In this document: positions 17,121-26,775 of the stretch, in pieces
Numbering within the stretch: the first letter of the stretch is position 1
Layout of the letters: each line of letters starts with the position of its first letter
Assembly: GCF_001984575.1 (NCBI RefSeq)
Contig: NZ_LZNS01000001.1
Location: 1,438,238-1,502,237 of the forward strand
Source of the DNA: Streptomyces sp. MP131-18
GTDB taxonomy: Bacteria; Actinomycetota; Actinomycetes; Streptomycetales; Streptomycetaceae
DNA length: 64,000 bases
Reading direction: 5' to 3'
The notes under the pieces: generated by a model
The model's input: only the letters and a program-made list of their open reading frames with translations
Told to the model about the DNA's origin: nothing
Databases searched by the model: none
Made by a program: the position numbers and the translations under genes

Positions 17121-17870
17121 TTAGCCGGAAGCCGCCAACCGGTCCAGAAGGGCGGGCAGGGCCCGGCCGATCGGTTCGCGCACGACTTCGGCGGCCTGCC
17201 CGTCGTACGGGGTCGGCTCGGCGTTCACGATGATCAACCGGGCCCCGTGGTCCGCGGCGAGCCCGGCGAGCCCGGCGGCCGGGTGCACCTGGAGGCTGGT
17301 GCCGACCGCGATGAACACCTCGCACGCCTGCGCGACGGCGGTGGCCGCCGCGAGCACCGCCGGGTCGAGGGGCTGTCCGAACATCACGGTGGCCGTCTTC
17401 AAAATGCTGCCGCACTCCAGGCAGGCCGGGTCCTGCTCCCCCGCCGCGACGCGCCGCAGTGCGGCCTCGGTCGTGGAGGTGGCCGCGCAGCCGGTGCACA
17501 CCACCGACCGGGCGCTGCCGTGGAGTTCGAGAACTTTGCGGTCCGGCAGCCCGGCGGCCTGGTGCAGCCCGTCGACGTTCTGGGTGAGCACCCGCACCGG
17601 CACGCCGGACCGTGCCAGGCGGACGACGGCCTCGTGGGCGGCGTTGGGCCGGGCGCGGAACGCCGGATTCTCGCCACGCATCAGCCAGGAACGGCGGCGG
17701 ATGTCCGGATCGTTCATGTAGTAGTCGTAGGTCACCAGCTTCTCGGCCTCGGGGTCGCGCCGCCACAGGCCGTTCGGCCCGCGGTAGTCCGGGATGCCGG
17801 AGTCCGTGGAGATGCCGGCGCCGCTGAGGATGGCCACCAGGGGCCGCCGGGAGACCTCGTCAGTGTTCAT
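17121..17870 (-). CDS. Sir2-family NAD-dependent protein deacylase
   Basis: A 249-residue sirtuin removing acyl groups from lysines using NAD+. Visible motifs: GAGISTDSGIPDYRG (NAD binding, residues 17-31), TQNVDGLH (96-103), catalytic His117 in LELHGSA, and a zinc ribbon of Cys125, 128, 150 and 153. The length is typical of bacterial class III/CobB-type proteins. The ATG at 17870 is only 23 bp from the divergent gamma-glutamyltransferase start, leaving almost no room for separate promoters. Confidence 0.93.
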   Translation of the reverse strand: MNTDEVSRRPLVAILSGAGISTDSGIPDYRGPNGLWRRDPEAEKLVTYDYYMNDPDIRRRSWLMRGENPAFRARPNAAHEAVVRLARSGVPVRVLTQNVDGLHQAAGLPDRKVLELHGSARSVVCTGCAATSTTEAALRRVAAGEQDPACLECGSILKTATVMFGQPLDPAVLAAATAVAQACEVFIAVGTSLQVHPAAGLAGLAADHGARLIIVNAEPTPYDGQAAEVVREPIGRALPALLDRLAASG

Positions 17871-17893
17871 GCGAAAAGCGTATGCTCCGCCGC

Positions 17894-19702
17894 ATGTTCA
17901 CCACCCGGCCCACGCTCCGAGGCACCTTCGGCATGGTCTCAAGCACCCACTGGCTGGCCTCGCAGTCCGCGATGTCCGTGCTGGAGAACGGCGGGAACGC
18001 GTACGACGCCGCCGTGACCGCCGGGTTCGTGCTGCACGTGGTGGAGCCGCATCTGAACGGTCCGGCCGGGGACGTTCCGATCATCCTCGCGCCGGCCGGC
18101 GGCGAGGTCCGGGTGCTGTGCGGACAGGGGCCCGCGCCCGCGGGGGCCACCATCGCGCACTACACGGGGCTCGGTCTCGACCTGGTGCCGGGCACGGGGC
18201 CGCTGGCCGCCGTGGTGCCCGGCGCGTTCGATGCCTGGCTGACACTGCTGCGCGACTACGGCACCAAGGAGTTGGCCGAGGTGCTCGATCACGCGATCGG
18301 GTACGCCGAGGGCGGGCACCCCGCGGTGGAGGGGGTCGGGCGGACGGTCGAGAGCGTGCGGGAGCTGTTCACCGAGGAGTGGACGACGTCCGCGGCGGTG
18401 TACCTGCCGCACGGCCGCTCCCCCGCCGCCGGTGCGCTGCTGCGCAACGCGGACCTGGCGGCCACCTGGCGGCGGCTGCTGAACGAGGCGGCGGCGGCGA
18501 ACGGCGGGCGGGAGGCGCGCATCGAGGCCGCGCGCCGCGCCTGGCGCGAAGGCTTCATCGGCGAGGCGCTCGCGGCGCACGCCGCGCGCCCGGCCATGGA
18601 CTCCTCGGGCCGCCGGCACGCGGGGGTGCTCACCGGCGAGGATCTGGCGGGCTGGTCCGCGGGCTACGAGGCGCCGGTCACCTACGAGTGGCGCGGCTGG
18701 ACGGTGTGCAAGGCGGGGCCGTGGAGCCAGGGGCCGGTACTGCCGCAGCAACTGGCGCTCCTGGACGACGGGATCGACGCCCGCGGCTACGGTTCGCCGG
18801 ATTATGTGCACGCGCTCGTCGAGGGGGGCAAGCTTGCCATGGCCGACCGGGAGGCGTGGTACGGCGACGCGGCGCCCGTTCCGCTTGCCGAGCTGCTGTC
18901 GCCGGAGTACAACGCGGACCGCAGGAAGCTGATCGGTGCCGGCGCCTCGCCGGAGCTGCGCCCCGGCTCTCCCGGCGGCAGGGCCCCGCGGCTCGCCGGG
19001 CACGTGCGCGCCGCCTTCGACGCGCCGCGGGCCGCGGCGGCCGGACTCCGGACGGCGGCGGGCGCGGGGGAGCCGACGGTCGCGCGGACCGGCGAGACCA
19101 GCGGCGACACCTGCCACGTGGACGTCGTGGACCGCTGGGGGAACATGGTGAGCGCGACGCCGAGCGGCGGCTGGCTCCAGTCGAGCCCGGTGGTGCCAGG
19201 ACTCGGCTTCCCGCTCGGCACCCGCCTGCAAATGACCTGGCTGGAGCCGGGGCTGCCGTCCTCGCTCACGCCGGGGCGCCGCCCGCGCACGACGCTCAGC
19301 CCGTCGCTCGCGCTGCGCGGCGGCGAGCCGGTGCTGGCGTTCGGCACCCCGGGCGGGGACCAGCAGGACCAGTGGCAGATGCACTTCTTCCTCGCCGCGG
19401 TGCTGCGTCCCGCGGTGCGTGGCGGCCTCGACCTCCAGGGCGCCATCGACGCGCCGAACTGGCATCAGGAGGCGTTCCCCAGCTCGTTCTTCCCGCGGGG
19501 GGCGCGGCCCGGCGCCGTCACCGTGGAGCCGGGAATCGGCGCGGAGACCATAGCCGGGCTGCGGCGGCGCGGCCACGAGGTGACGGTGGCGGAGCCGTGG
19601 TCCGAGGGGCGGCTGTGCGCGGTGGCCCGCGACCCGGAGACGGGGGTCGTGTCGGCGGCGGCCAATCCGCGGGGGATGCAAGGTTACGCCGTCGGTCGCT
19701 GA
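17894..19702 (+). CDS. ggt: Gamma-glutamyltransferase family protein
   Basis: A 602-residue Ntn-hydrolase of the gamma-glutamyltranspeptidase family, cleaving gamma-glutamyl bonds such as in glutathione-like compounds. The self-processing nucleophile Thr is in SGDTCHVDVVDRWGN, giving large and small subunits; GTPGGDQQDQWQ and other family motifs follow. No signal peptide is seen, unlike periplasmic or secreted GGTs, so this member is probably cytosolic. The start at 17894 is favoured over 17882 because it begins MFTTRPT, but both are possible. Divergent from the sirtuin. Confidence 0.88.
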   Translation: MFTTRPTLRGTFGMVSSTHWLASQSAMSVLENGGNAYDAAVTAGFVLHVVEPHLNGPAGDVPIILAPAGGEVRVLCGQGPAPAGATIAHYTGLGLDLVPGTGPLAAVVPGAFDAWLTLLRDYGTKELAEVLDHAIGYAEGGHPAVEGVGRTVESVRELFTEEWTTSAAVYLPHGRSPAAGALLRNADLAATWRRLLNEAAAANGGREARIEAARRAWREGFIGEALAAHAARPAMDSSGRRHAGVLTGEDLAGWSAGYEAPVTYEWRGWTVCKAGPWSQGPVLPQQLALLDDGIDARGYGSPDYVHALVEGGKLAMADREAWYGDAAPVPLAELLSPEYNADRRKLIGAGASPELRPGSPGGRAPRLAGHVRAAFDAPRAAAAGLRTAAGAGEPTVARTGETSGDTCHVDVVDRWGNMVSATPSGGWLQSSPVVPGLGFPLGTRLQMTWLEPGLPSSLTPGRRPRTTLSPSLALRGGEPVLAFGTPGGDQQDQWQMHFFLAAVLRPAVRGGLDLQGAIDAPNWHQEAFPSSFFPRGARPGAVTVEPGIGAETIAGLRRRGHEVTVAEPWSEGRLCAVARDPETGVVSAAANPRGMQGYAVGR

Positions 19703-19818
19703 TCGCATTCGATCGGCTGCGCGGTGGATGAAAAACAAAGGCCCGCCGGAGCAGTACGAAAACTGCCTGTAGCCGTCCGGAAACAAGACTCGTAACATGC
19801 CTTGGATTCAGTACGCCC

Positions 19819-21192
19819 ATGGCAGATGTGCCTTCGGTTCACCAGGACATGGCGGCAGGACGCGCGGCCTTCACGGCCGAGCTGCGCACGCTCACGGGCG
19901 TCCTCGACCCGGACGCGGGCTGGTATGCGGCCTTCGCCCGGCGCGAGGGCGGGGAGTTGGCGGACTGGCTGTCGGGGCGAAGACTTCCGCCGTGGGACGC
20001 CGTTGCCGATCTGCTCCAGGACCTCGCGGGCCGGCAGGGCACGGCCGTCGCCGAACGGGTGGGCCGGCGGCTCAGGTCCGCCTACGAGTCGGCGGTGGAC
20101 GCCGAGGACGCGCTCCCCGGCAGCCGCGGGACACTGACCGGACGGCTGGCGGAGCTTGACCGCCGGGAGCGTGAACTACAGGGCAGGGAACGGCAGTTGT
20201 CCGCCGCCATGGATGTCGCGCAGCGGGCGGGGCAGTCGCGGGAGGCCGACCGGCTGGCGACCTTGAAGCTGTGGGCGCAGGACGACGCGGGCCGCGTCCT
20301 GTCCCGGCGCGCGGAACTGCGGTCCCGGCTGGCGGCGCTCGGGGCAGGCGCCGGGGGAACGGAGCCGGCGGGAGCGCCCCCGGGGCCGGGGGCGGCGGAG
20401 CGGCAGGAGACCGGGCAGAAGAACGCGGGAAAGGGAAGGAAGAAGGACAAGGACAAGGACAAGGGCAAGGACCGGGCGAAGAAGACGGCGGCGCGCAGGC
20501 CGCGCGGGGCCAGGTTCGCCGGGCTCGATGAGACGGCCGAGCCGGGGCCGCCCGCGGTGACCGCCGCGGCGCCCGAGGCGGCGGTGGCGCCGGCCCCCGG
20601 CGGCTCGCGGTTCGCCGGTGCGGTGCGAGAAGTGCCGCGGGAGCGGCCCGTGCCGCGGCTGGCGGCGGAGGACCGGCAGGCGGCGCTCGACACCGCCGAG
20701 CGGCTGCGGCGGCTGCGGGCGGACGGGCAGGGCGGGGCCGCGCACGTGCTGTTGTGCGAGGCGGCCGGGGGGTCCGCGGTGCGGCTGCCGGTGCTGGTGG
20801 CGGAGCTGGAGCGGACGGGGATGCTCTCGGACGTGACGACGCTGCTGTGGGAGGCGGCACTGCTGCCGGCCGGTCCGCTGGCCGCCGCCGCGGAGGCGCT
20901 GGCCGCGGCCGGGCGGGCCGGGGACTGCGGGCAGTTGCTGCGGCAGGCCGCGGCGCGCCCCGCCGCGGAGGCGGGCTCGATCGCCGCGGAGCTGTGTGCC
21001 GCGGGCCACGAGAGCGAGGCGATCACTCTGCTGGCGGCCCTGGTGCGGTCGAGAACGGCGGAGGAGGCGGTGCGGGCCGCGGCGCCCGCGCCCGGCGTGG
21101 TGGTGCCGCTGCTGCTTGACGCGGCGCGCACGGTGTCGGCCGGGCACCACTGGGCGGTGACGAGCGAGCTGCGGCGCGCGGGCATGGCCTGA
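19819..21192 (+). CDS. Uncharacterised helical protein with Lys/Asp repeat
   Basis: A 457-residue protein without a recognised enzymatic domain. Residues about 95-175 form a charged coiled coil (LTGRLAELDRRERELQGRERQL...). Residues about 205-235 are a low-complexity stretch of repeated K-D/K-G units encoded by AAGGAC repeats. The C-terminal 170 residues are Ala/Leu-rich helices resembling tetratrico-type repeats. No TM segment or signal is visible. Similar proteins in Streptomyces are annotated as hypothetical or UL36-like; function unknown. The start at 19819 is one of several close options. Confidence 0.7.
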   Translation: MADVPSVHQDMAAGRAAFTAELRTLTGVLDPDAGWYAAFARREGGELADWLSGRRLPPWDAVADLLQDLAGRQGTAVAERVGRRLRSAYESAVDAEDALPGSRGTLTGRLAELDRRERELQGRERQLSAAMDVAQRAGQSREADRLATLKLWAQDDAGRVLSRRAELRSRLAALGAGAGGTEPAGAPPGPGAAERQETGQKNAGKGRKKDKDKDKGKDRAKKTAARRPRGARFAGLDETAEPGPPAVTAAAPEAAVAPAPGGSRFAGAVREVPRERPVPRLAAEDRQAALDTAERLRRLRADGQGGAAHVLLCEAAGGSAVRLPVLVAELERTGMLSDVTTLLWEAALLPAGPLAAAAEALAAAGRAGDCGQLLRQAAARPAAEAGSIAAELCAAGHESEAITLLAALVRSRTAEEAVRAAAPAPGVVVPLLLDAARTVSAGHHWAVTSELRRAGMA

Positions 21193-21286
21193 CGGTGCGG
21201 GCACGTCCGGACCGGTTCCGCGGTGCGCGTCACCGGGTCGGGGCCCCGTGGCGAGCGGTGCGCGGGGGCCGTGCTTCGATGGACAG

Positions 21287-22105
21287 GTGATCGATGAACA
21301 GCTGGCCGGACAGGTCGAGGAGGCCGTGCGCTCCGCCGCGGCGGCGGAGATCATGCCGCGCTGGCGGCGGCTCGCGGTGGACGAGGTGTCCGAGAAGACC
21401 GGGCCGCACGACCTGGTGACGGACGCCGACCGGAACGCGGAACTGATGCTGGCGGCGGAGCTGGGCGCGCTGCTGCCCGGTTCCGTGGTCGTCGGCGAGG
21501 AGAGCGTGCACGCCGACCCGGCGGGCTACGCGCTGCTGTCGGGCGACGCGCCGGTGTGGGTCGTCGACCCGGTGGACGGGACGCGCCCTTTCGTCCGCGG
21601 CGAGACGGGCTTCTGCACGCTGGTGGCGCTGGCGCACCGCGGGGAGCTGCTGGCCTCCTGGACGTTCGCGCCGGCGCTCGGCCTGCTCGCATTCGCGCGC
21701 CGCGGCGGCGGCGCGTGGCTGAACGGGGAACGGCTGGCGGCGGGCTCCCCCGCGCCGGGCTCGCCGCTGAGGGTGGCGTACTCGCACCCGGACTACACCT
21801 CGGGTGCGCAGAAGGACGCGCTGTCGGGGCTGTGGGCGGCGGGCGTCGCGCCGCGTCCGTGCGGGGCCGCCGGGATGGAGTACGTGGGCATTGCGCGGGG
21901 CGAGGTGGACGCGGTGGCGTTCAGCTGGGAGCTGGCGTGGGACCACGCGGCGGGGCTGCTGCTGGTGGCGGAGGCCGGCGGGACCGCAAGGACGCTGGCG
22001 GGTGAACCGTTCCGCCTCGTGGGCGGCAATGCGCTGCCGTTCACCGCGGCACGTGACGCGGCGACGGCCGAGCGGGTGCGGGATCTGCTCACGGTGCCCG
22101 CGTGA
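21287..22105 (+). CDS. Inositol monophosphatase-family phosphatase
   Basis: A 272-residue Mg2+-dependent phosphatase of the IMPase/histidinol-phosphatase/CysQ superfamily. Metal-binding motifs are present: DLVTDADRNAE, VVVGEES and VVDPVDGTRPF, followed by WELAWDHAAGLLLVAEAGG. The substrate cannot be set from motifs; inositol-phosphate, histidinol-phosphate or a sugar phosphate are candidates. The start is GTG at 21287, the only one placing the N-terminal helix at usual length. Confidence 0.88.
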   Translation: MIDEQLAGQVEEAVRSAAAAEIMPRWRRLAVDEVSEKTGPHDLVTDADRNAELMLAAELGALLPGSVVVGEESVHADPAGYALLSGDAPVWVVDPVDGTRPFVRGETGFCTLVALAHRGELLASWTFAPALGLLAFARRGGGAWLNGERLAAGSPAPGSPLRVAYSHPDYTSGAQKDALSGLWAAGVAPRPCGAAGMEYVGIARGEVDAVAFSWELAWDHAAGLLLVAEAGGTARTLAGEPFRLVGGNALPFTAARDAATAERVRDLLTVPA

Positions 22106-22215
22106 GGAACTGACGGGCCGTCGGCGCGGCGGCCCGGCCGGAGGGGTGCCGCGCGGTCCGCCGGGGTGGCGCGGCGTATCCTCGGGGTGCTGTCCGCCGG
22201 TGAGGGGAGTTGCAC

Positions 22216-23637
22216 GTGCCGTCGTTGCGCGACGTGGTCGTGGTGGGCGCCGGGCCGAACGGGCTGACCGCGGCCGTCGAGCTGGCCCGCCGTGGGATGT
22301 CCGTGGAGCTGTTCGAGGCGCGGGACGCGGTGGGCGGCGGGGCGCGGACGGAGGAGCTGACGCTGCCCGGGTTCCGCCACGACTCCTGTTCCGCCGCGCA
22401 TCCGACGGGGGTGGGTTCGCCCGCCTTCCGGGCGATGCCGCTCCACGAGTACGGCCTTGAGTGGCTGCACGCGGAGCTTCCGCTGGCGCACCCGTTCCCC
22501 GACGGCTCCGCCGCGGTGCTGGCCCGGTCGGTCGGTGAGTCGGCCGCGTCCTTCGGGCCGCGCGACGCCAGGGCTTACCGCAGGCTGGTCGCCCCCTACG
22601 TGGGCAAGTGGGACACGCTGGCGGCCGACTTCCTGAAGGTGCCGTGGGACGGGCTGCCGCGCGATCCGGTGACGCTGGCCCGGTTCGGGCTGACGGGACT
22701 CCAGCCCGCCTCGTGGGTGTCGCGGCGGTTCCGGGACGACCGGGCCCGTGCGCTGTTCTCCGGCCTTGCCGCACATGTCATGGCGCCGCTGTCGACGCCG
22801 GCCACGGGTGCCATCGCGCTGGTCTTCGCGCTGGCGGCGCACGAGGTGGGCTGGCCGCTGGCCCGCGGCGGCTCGCAGGCCATCTCGGACGCGCTCGCGG
22901 CCTATCTGCGCGATCTCGACGGCGTGGTGCACACGGGTGTGGAGGTGAAGCGGCTGGACGAGCTGCCGCCCGCGCGGGCCTACGTCTTCGACACCTCGCC
23001 GACGGCCCTGGCCCGGATCGCCGGGCTCGGCCGGGCCTACCACGGCTTCCGGTACGGCCCCGGCGCGTTCAAGATCGACTATGCGCTGGATGGCCCGGTG
23101 CCGTGGACGGCGCCGGAGGCGCGGCGGGCGGGGTCGGTCCACATCGGCCCGAGCAGCAAGGAGATCGGGGCGGCGCTGCGGGCCGCTTCGGTGGAGGGGC
23201 GGGCGCCCGAGGTGCCGTTCCTGGTCACGACGCAGCCGACGCTGGTCGACCCGGACCGCGCCCCGGCGGGCAAGCACGTGTACTGGGCGTACGGGCACGT
23301 GCCGAACGGCTGGGACGGCGATCTCACGGACGCGGTGGAGCGGCAGATCGAGCGGTTCGCGCCCGGTTTCCGCGATCTGGTGCTGGCGCGGGCCGTGGCC
23401 GGGCCGCCGCAGCTGGCGCGGCGCAATGCCAACTACGTGGGCGGCGATATCGGGTGCGGGGCGTTCTCCGGCCTCCAGACGATGCTGCGTCCGCGCCCCG
23501 CGTTCCATCCTTACGGCACCGCGCACCCCGCGGTCTTCCTGTGTTCCTCGGCGGCCTGGCCGGGGCCCGGGGTGCACGGGATGGCCGGGCACAACGCGGC
23601 CAAGGCCGTGTGGCGGCGGCTGCGGGGCAACCGCTGA
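22216..23637 (+). CDS. FAD-dependent oxidoreductase (phytoene-dehydrogenase-like)
   Basis: A 473-residue flavoprotein with an N-terminal dinucleotide fold [18 protein letters not shown] and the family C-terminal FAD motif ([15 protein letters not shown]). It resembles the carotenoid-desaturase/CrtI-like group often annotated NAD(P)/FAD-dependent oxidoreductase in actinobacteria. No carotenoid genes lie nearby, so the substrate is unknown. GTG at 22216 is preferred over TTG at 22210 because GAGGGGAG is then at proper spacing. Confidence 0.87.
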   Translation: MPSLRDVVVVGAGPNGLTAAVELARRGMSVELFEARDAVGGGARTEELTLPGFRHDSCSAAHPTGVGSPAFRAMPLHEYGLEWLHAELPLAHPFPDGSAAVLARSVGESAASFGPRDARAYRRLVAPYVGKWDTLAADFLKVPWDGLPRDPVTLARFGLTGLQPASWVSRRFRDDRARALFSGLAAHVMAPLSTPATGAIALVFALAAHEVGWPLARGGSQAISDALAAYLRDLDGVVHTGVEVKRLDELPPARAYVFDTSPTALARIAGLGRAYHGFRYGPGAFKIDYALDGPVPWTAPEARRAGSVHIGPSSKEIGAALRAASVEGRAPEVPFLVTTQPTLVDPDRAPAGKHVYWAYGHVPNGWDGDLTDAVERQIERFAPGFRDLVLARAVAGPPQLARRNANYVGGDIGCGAFSGLQTMLRPRPAFHPYGTAHPAVFLCSSAAWPGPGVHGMAGHNAAKAVWRRLRGNR

Positions 23638-23736
23638 CCGCCCGGGTGTGATCCATCCGGCGAAGGCGGCCCATGGTCCCCGGCCGGGGGTGGCGGATAG
23701 GGTCGCTGCGAGCCGAGTGATCAAAAAGGGCGGAAC

Positions 23737-24873
23737 ATGACGGACACGGGGCGCGTACTGATCGCCGCGGACAAGTTCAAGGGATCGCTGACGGCGCCGG
23801 AGGTGGCCGAGCACGTCGCCGCGGGCATCCGCGCGGCCCGGCCGGCGGCCGAGGTGGTGGCGCTGCCGGTCGCGGACGGCGGGGACGGCACGGTGGACGC
23901 GGCCGTGGCAGGGGGCTTCTCGCCCGTCGAGGCGGAGGTGACGGGGCCGCTGGGACTGCCGGTGCTCGCCTCGTTCGCGCTGCGCGGCGACGTGGCCATC
24001 GTGGAGATGGCGCAGGCGGCGGGGCTGCGGCTGCTGCCGCCGTTCACGTTCGCGCCGATGACGGCGACCACCTACGGCACCGGAGAGCTGATCGAGGCGG
24101 CCCTGAACGCGGGGGCGCGCACGGTGGTGCTCGGAGTCGGCGGTTCGGCGACCACGGACGGCGGCGCGGGCATGCTCGCGGCGCTCGGGGCGCGGCTGCT
24201 CGACGTCGACGGCGACCCCGTGGCGCACGGCGGCGGGCCGCTGCGCGAACTGGTGGCGGCCGACCTCTCGGGGCTCGACCCGCGGCTGAAGGACACCGAG
24301 TTCGTGCTGGCCGGCGACGTGGACAATCCGCTGACCGGCCCGCTGGGCGCCGCCGCGGTCTACGGGCCGCAGAAGGGCGCCGACCCGGTGGATGTGGAGA
24401 CGCTGGACGCGGCGCTCACCAACCTGGTGTGCGTGCTGGAACGTACCGTGGGCGCGCGGGCCGTGGAGTGCGCCGACGCGCCGGGCGCCGGCGCCGCGGG
24501 CGGCATCGGATACGCCGCGCTGCTCGGCCTGAACGCCACCTTCCGCCCGGGCATCGAGGTGCTGCTCGACGTGCTGGGCTTCGCCGCGGCGCTGGAACGG
24601 ACCTCCCTCGTCATTACCGGCGAGGGCTCGCTGGACGAGCAGACGCTGCACGGCAAGGCACCGGCCGGCGTGGCCGCCGCGGCACGCGCCGCGGGCCTGC
24701 GGACGGTCGCGGTCTGCGGCCGCCTCGCGATCGGCGAGGACGCGCTGCGCGGCGCGGGCATCGAGAAGGCGTACCCGCTGACCTCCGTCGAGCCGGACGT
24801 GGCGGCGTGCATCGAGAACGCGGGCCCCCTGCTCGAACGGGTCGCCCGGCTCCTCGCGGAGGAACAGCTCTGA
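23737..24873 (+). CDS. Glycerate kinase
   Basis: A 378-residue kinase of the GlxK/GarK (glycerate kinase type 1) family, phosphorylating D-glycerate. Family motifs: IAADKFKGSLTAPEVAEH at the N-terminus, VADGGDGTVDA, GVGGSATTDGGAGM and TGEGSLDEQTLHGK. It would let glyoxylate from purine/allantoin breakdown (via tartronate semialdehyde and glycerate) enter glycolysis; genes for those intermediate steps are not in this window. The ATG at 23737 follows AAAAAGGGCGGA. Confidence 0.93.
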   Translation: MTDTGRVLIAADKFKGSLTAPEVAEHVAAGIRAARPAAEVVALPVADGGDGTVDAAVAGGFSPVEAEVTGPLGLPVLASFALRGDVAIVEMAQAAGLRLLPPFTFAPMTATTYGTGELIEAALNAGARTVVLGVGGSATTDGGAGMLAALGARLLDVDGDPVAHGGGPLRELVAADLSGLDPRLKDTEFVLAGDVDNPLTGPLGAAAVYGPQKGADPVDVETLDAALTNLVCVLERTVGARAVECADAPGAGAAGGIGYAALLGLNATFRPGIEVLLDVLGFAAALERTSLVITGEGSLDEQTLHGKAPAGVAAAARAAGLRTVAVCGRLAIGEDALRGAGIEKAYPLTSVEPDVAACIENAGPLLERVARLLAEEQL

Positions 24874-25028
24874 GGGCTCCGCCCCCGCGGCACCGGCACC
24901 GGACGCCGCCCGGCGCCCCGGGCCGGCGGTCACCCCGCCCCCGGCGTCCGGCGGGTCGGTGACCCCGAGATCCGCACGATCGGCACACCGCGGGGAGACC
25001 ACGGGCCGGTCCGTGCGCACCGGGGGCC

Positions 25029-25306
25029 AGGGCCTGTCCGGTGGATCTTCGTGGAGCAGTGAGCGGCGTCCGGTGCGTGCGATCGCATGGGCCCCTCTTG
25101 CACGATGCGTGCAAGAGCGAGCCGGATCGCAGCTCGTACGTGGGGGTACCTCCCTGGGGGCACCTCCCGGACGAAGTCTGGGGGAGGAGTCCGGGGGACG
25201 TACTCGCGCGATTCGGCAACGCAGCGTGGGGGCACCTCCCAGCCGCCAGGCTGGGGGAGTACGTGCCGGGCGTCGCGAGCCCGCGAAGATCCACCGGGCA
25301 AGGCCT
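25029..25306. repeat. MITE-like element with 23-bp imperfect terminal inverted repeats
   Basis: The ends at 25029-25051 and 25284-25306 are inverted repeats matching at 20 of 23 positions (shared core CCGGTGGATCTTCG). Inside are a hairpin with 9-bp stem CTCTTGCAC (25095-25117) and two copies of the GGGGGCACCTCCC...GGGGGAG hairpin unit that I know as a dispersed repeat in Streptomyces intergenic regions. No transposase is encoded. The right end overlaps the stop codon of the next minus-strand gene. Confidence 0.7.
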
Positions 25307-26741
25307 AGGGCCGGGCGGAGCGGGCGCGGGCCTCGCGGGATTCCCCGGCCGCGGTGAGGGCGAGACCGCCGGCCAGGACCACGAGGCCGGCCCCGGTGAC
25401 GGCCGCCCACGCCCAGGCGAGGCCGAGGCGCTCGTCGGCCACCGGGCGGGCCCAGTCCAGCGGATCGGCGGACACGTCGAGCTCGGCGCCGGCGTGGACG
25501 GCCTCGTTCGGGCCCGTCCACATGCGGCCGAGGTCCTCGCCGCCCGAGCGCTCCTCGACGGAGTAGTGCGTGCCGAAGTCGTACCTGGTGCCGTCGGCCT
25601 TCTCCCGCGCGGTGACCAGCGCCGCGGTCCGGTCGCCGAGCAGTTGGTGGTAGGCGAGTGGCCCGGTCAGCGCGACGACCGCACAGGTGGCGCAGGCGGC
25701 CACGGCCGGGGCCGTACGCAGCAGGGCGCCGCTGCGGCGCGGGGCGCGGCGGGCGGCGCCCGCCGCGGCGAGGCCGACCGGGATGGCCAGGATCATGCTG
25801 GTGTGCAGCATCCACGGCCCGATCTGCGCGGCGAGTGCGAACAGCAGCACCGCCAGGGCGAGCAGCCCGGACAGCAGCGACGTGGCACGGTGCGTCCGTC
25901 CGGCGGTGCCCGCGGCGGGCGGCGGGACGAAGCCGGGTGTGAGGCCGTCGATGCGGTCAAGATCGGCGCGGGCGGCGGCCAGGTCGGCGGCGAGCGGCGC
26001 CACGTCGGGCGGCGTTCCCGGCTGGTTCCCGGCCCGCCGCTTCAGCTGTGCGGCGGCGGCGCGCTGCACCTCGCGCAGGCGGCCGGACGCGGCGTCGAGG
26101 GCGGGCAGCAGGGTGCCCTCCGCCGCCTCCCAGCGCTCCCGCCAGTCGCCCCACGCGGCGGTGTCGCGGGCGGCGGCCCTGCGGGCCGACCTGAGCGGGC
26201 CCGGTGGCGCGGCGGCGGCCTCGCGTGCGAGCCGGTCGTGGTGCGCGCGAAGTTCGCGGGCGGGGACGGCGCCCGCGCGTTCCCCGATCGCGGCCACGGC
26301 CTCGGCCCGCTCCCCCAGGGCGGCGGCGCAGGCGCGGGCGTCCCGCAGCACGGCGGCCAGGTCCTGAGGGCTGCCGGCGAGCAGGCTGTCGAGGCGTTCG
26401 CCGTACTGCCGTGCCTGGTGGGCGACGACGCGGGGCAGCGCGGCATGGTCCGGCTCACCCCGGTCCCAGCCGCCGCGGGGCGCGGCGCACTCGGTGAACA
26501 CCACCCACAGCACCGTGGCGAGCGCGGCGCCCGTCGGGACGGTGACCAGCGGCGAGACACCGGCGAACGCGGCACCCACGGCCCACGCGAGGCCCGCGAG
26601 GACCGCGAGCACGCCGGACCAGGCGAGCAGGACGCGGACCGCGGCATTGTTCAACGACGGTTTGTGAACGGGCAGTTGTGCGGTGACCGGCTTGTCGGGC
26701 CCTGCGGCCACGGTCCCCCCCGGGTGGTCGGTTGCTGACAC
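25305..26741 (-). CDS. Six-TM membrane protein of unknown function
   Basis: A 478-residue integral membrane protein. Two hydrophobic segments lie at about 35-80, a long cytosolic Ala/Arg-rich helical region at about 90-275, two segments at about 290-330, one at about 350-375 and one near 445-467. The loop before the last segment includes a charged, Trp-containing extracytoplasmic stretch. I recognise no family. Its TAG stop codon lies in the right terminal repeat of the MITE-like element, so its original C-terminus may have been altered by that insertion. Confidence 0.75.
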   Translation of the reverse strand: MSATDHPGGTVAAGPDKPVTAQLPVHKPSLNNAAVRVLLAWSGVLAVLAGLAWAVGAAFAGVSPLVTVPTGAALATVLWVVFTECAAPRGGWDRGEPDHAALPRVVAHQARQYGERLDSLLAGSPQDLAAVLRDARACAAALGERAEAVAAIGERAGAVPARELRAHHDRLAREAAAAPPGPLRSARRAAARDTAAWGDWRERWEAAEGTLLPALDAASGRLREVQRAAAAQLKRRAGNQPGTPPDVAPLAADLAAARADLDRIDGLTPGFVPPPAAGTAGRTHRATSLLSGLLALAVLLFALAAQIGPWMLHTSMILAIPVGLAAAGAARRAPRRSGALLRTAPAVAACATCAVVALTGPLAYHQLLGDRTAALVTAREKADGTRYDFGTHYSVEERSGGEDLGRMWTGPNEAVHAGAELDVSADPLDWARPVADERLGLAWAWAAVTGAGLVVLAGGLALTAAGESREARARSARP

Positions 26742-26775
26742 AGCGCAGGAGCGTAGCGCCCGCCGGGCGCCGGTG

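Noticed and set aside
20441..20475. AAGGAC tandem repeat as possible regulatory repeat or CRISPR-like element
   Set aside because: It is in frame inside a gene and encodes a Lys/Asp low-complexity stretch; no spacers or dispersed copies. No CRISPR array was found anywhere in the window.
21793..25815. A 1340-codon minus-strand open frame
   Set aside because: It is antisense to three well-supported genes and has low-complexity Arg/Pro/Gly composition.
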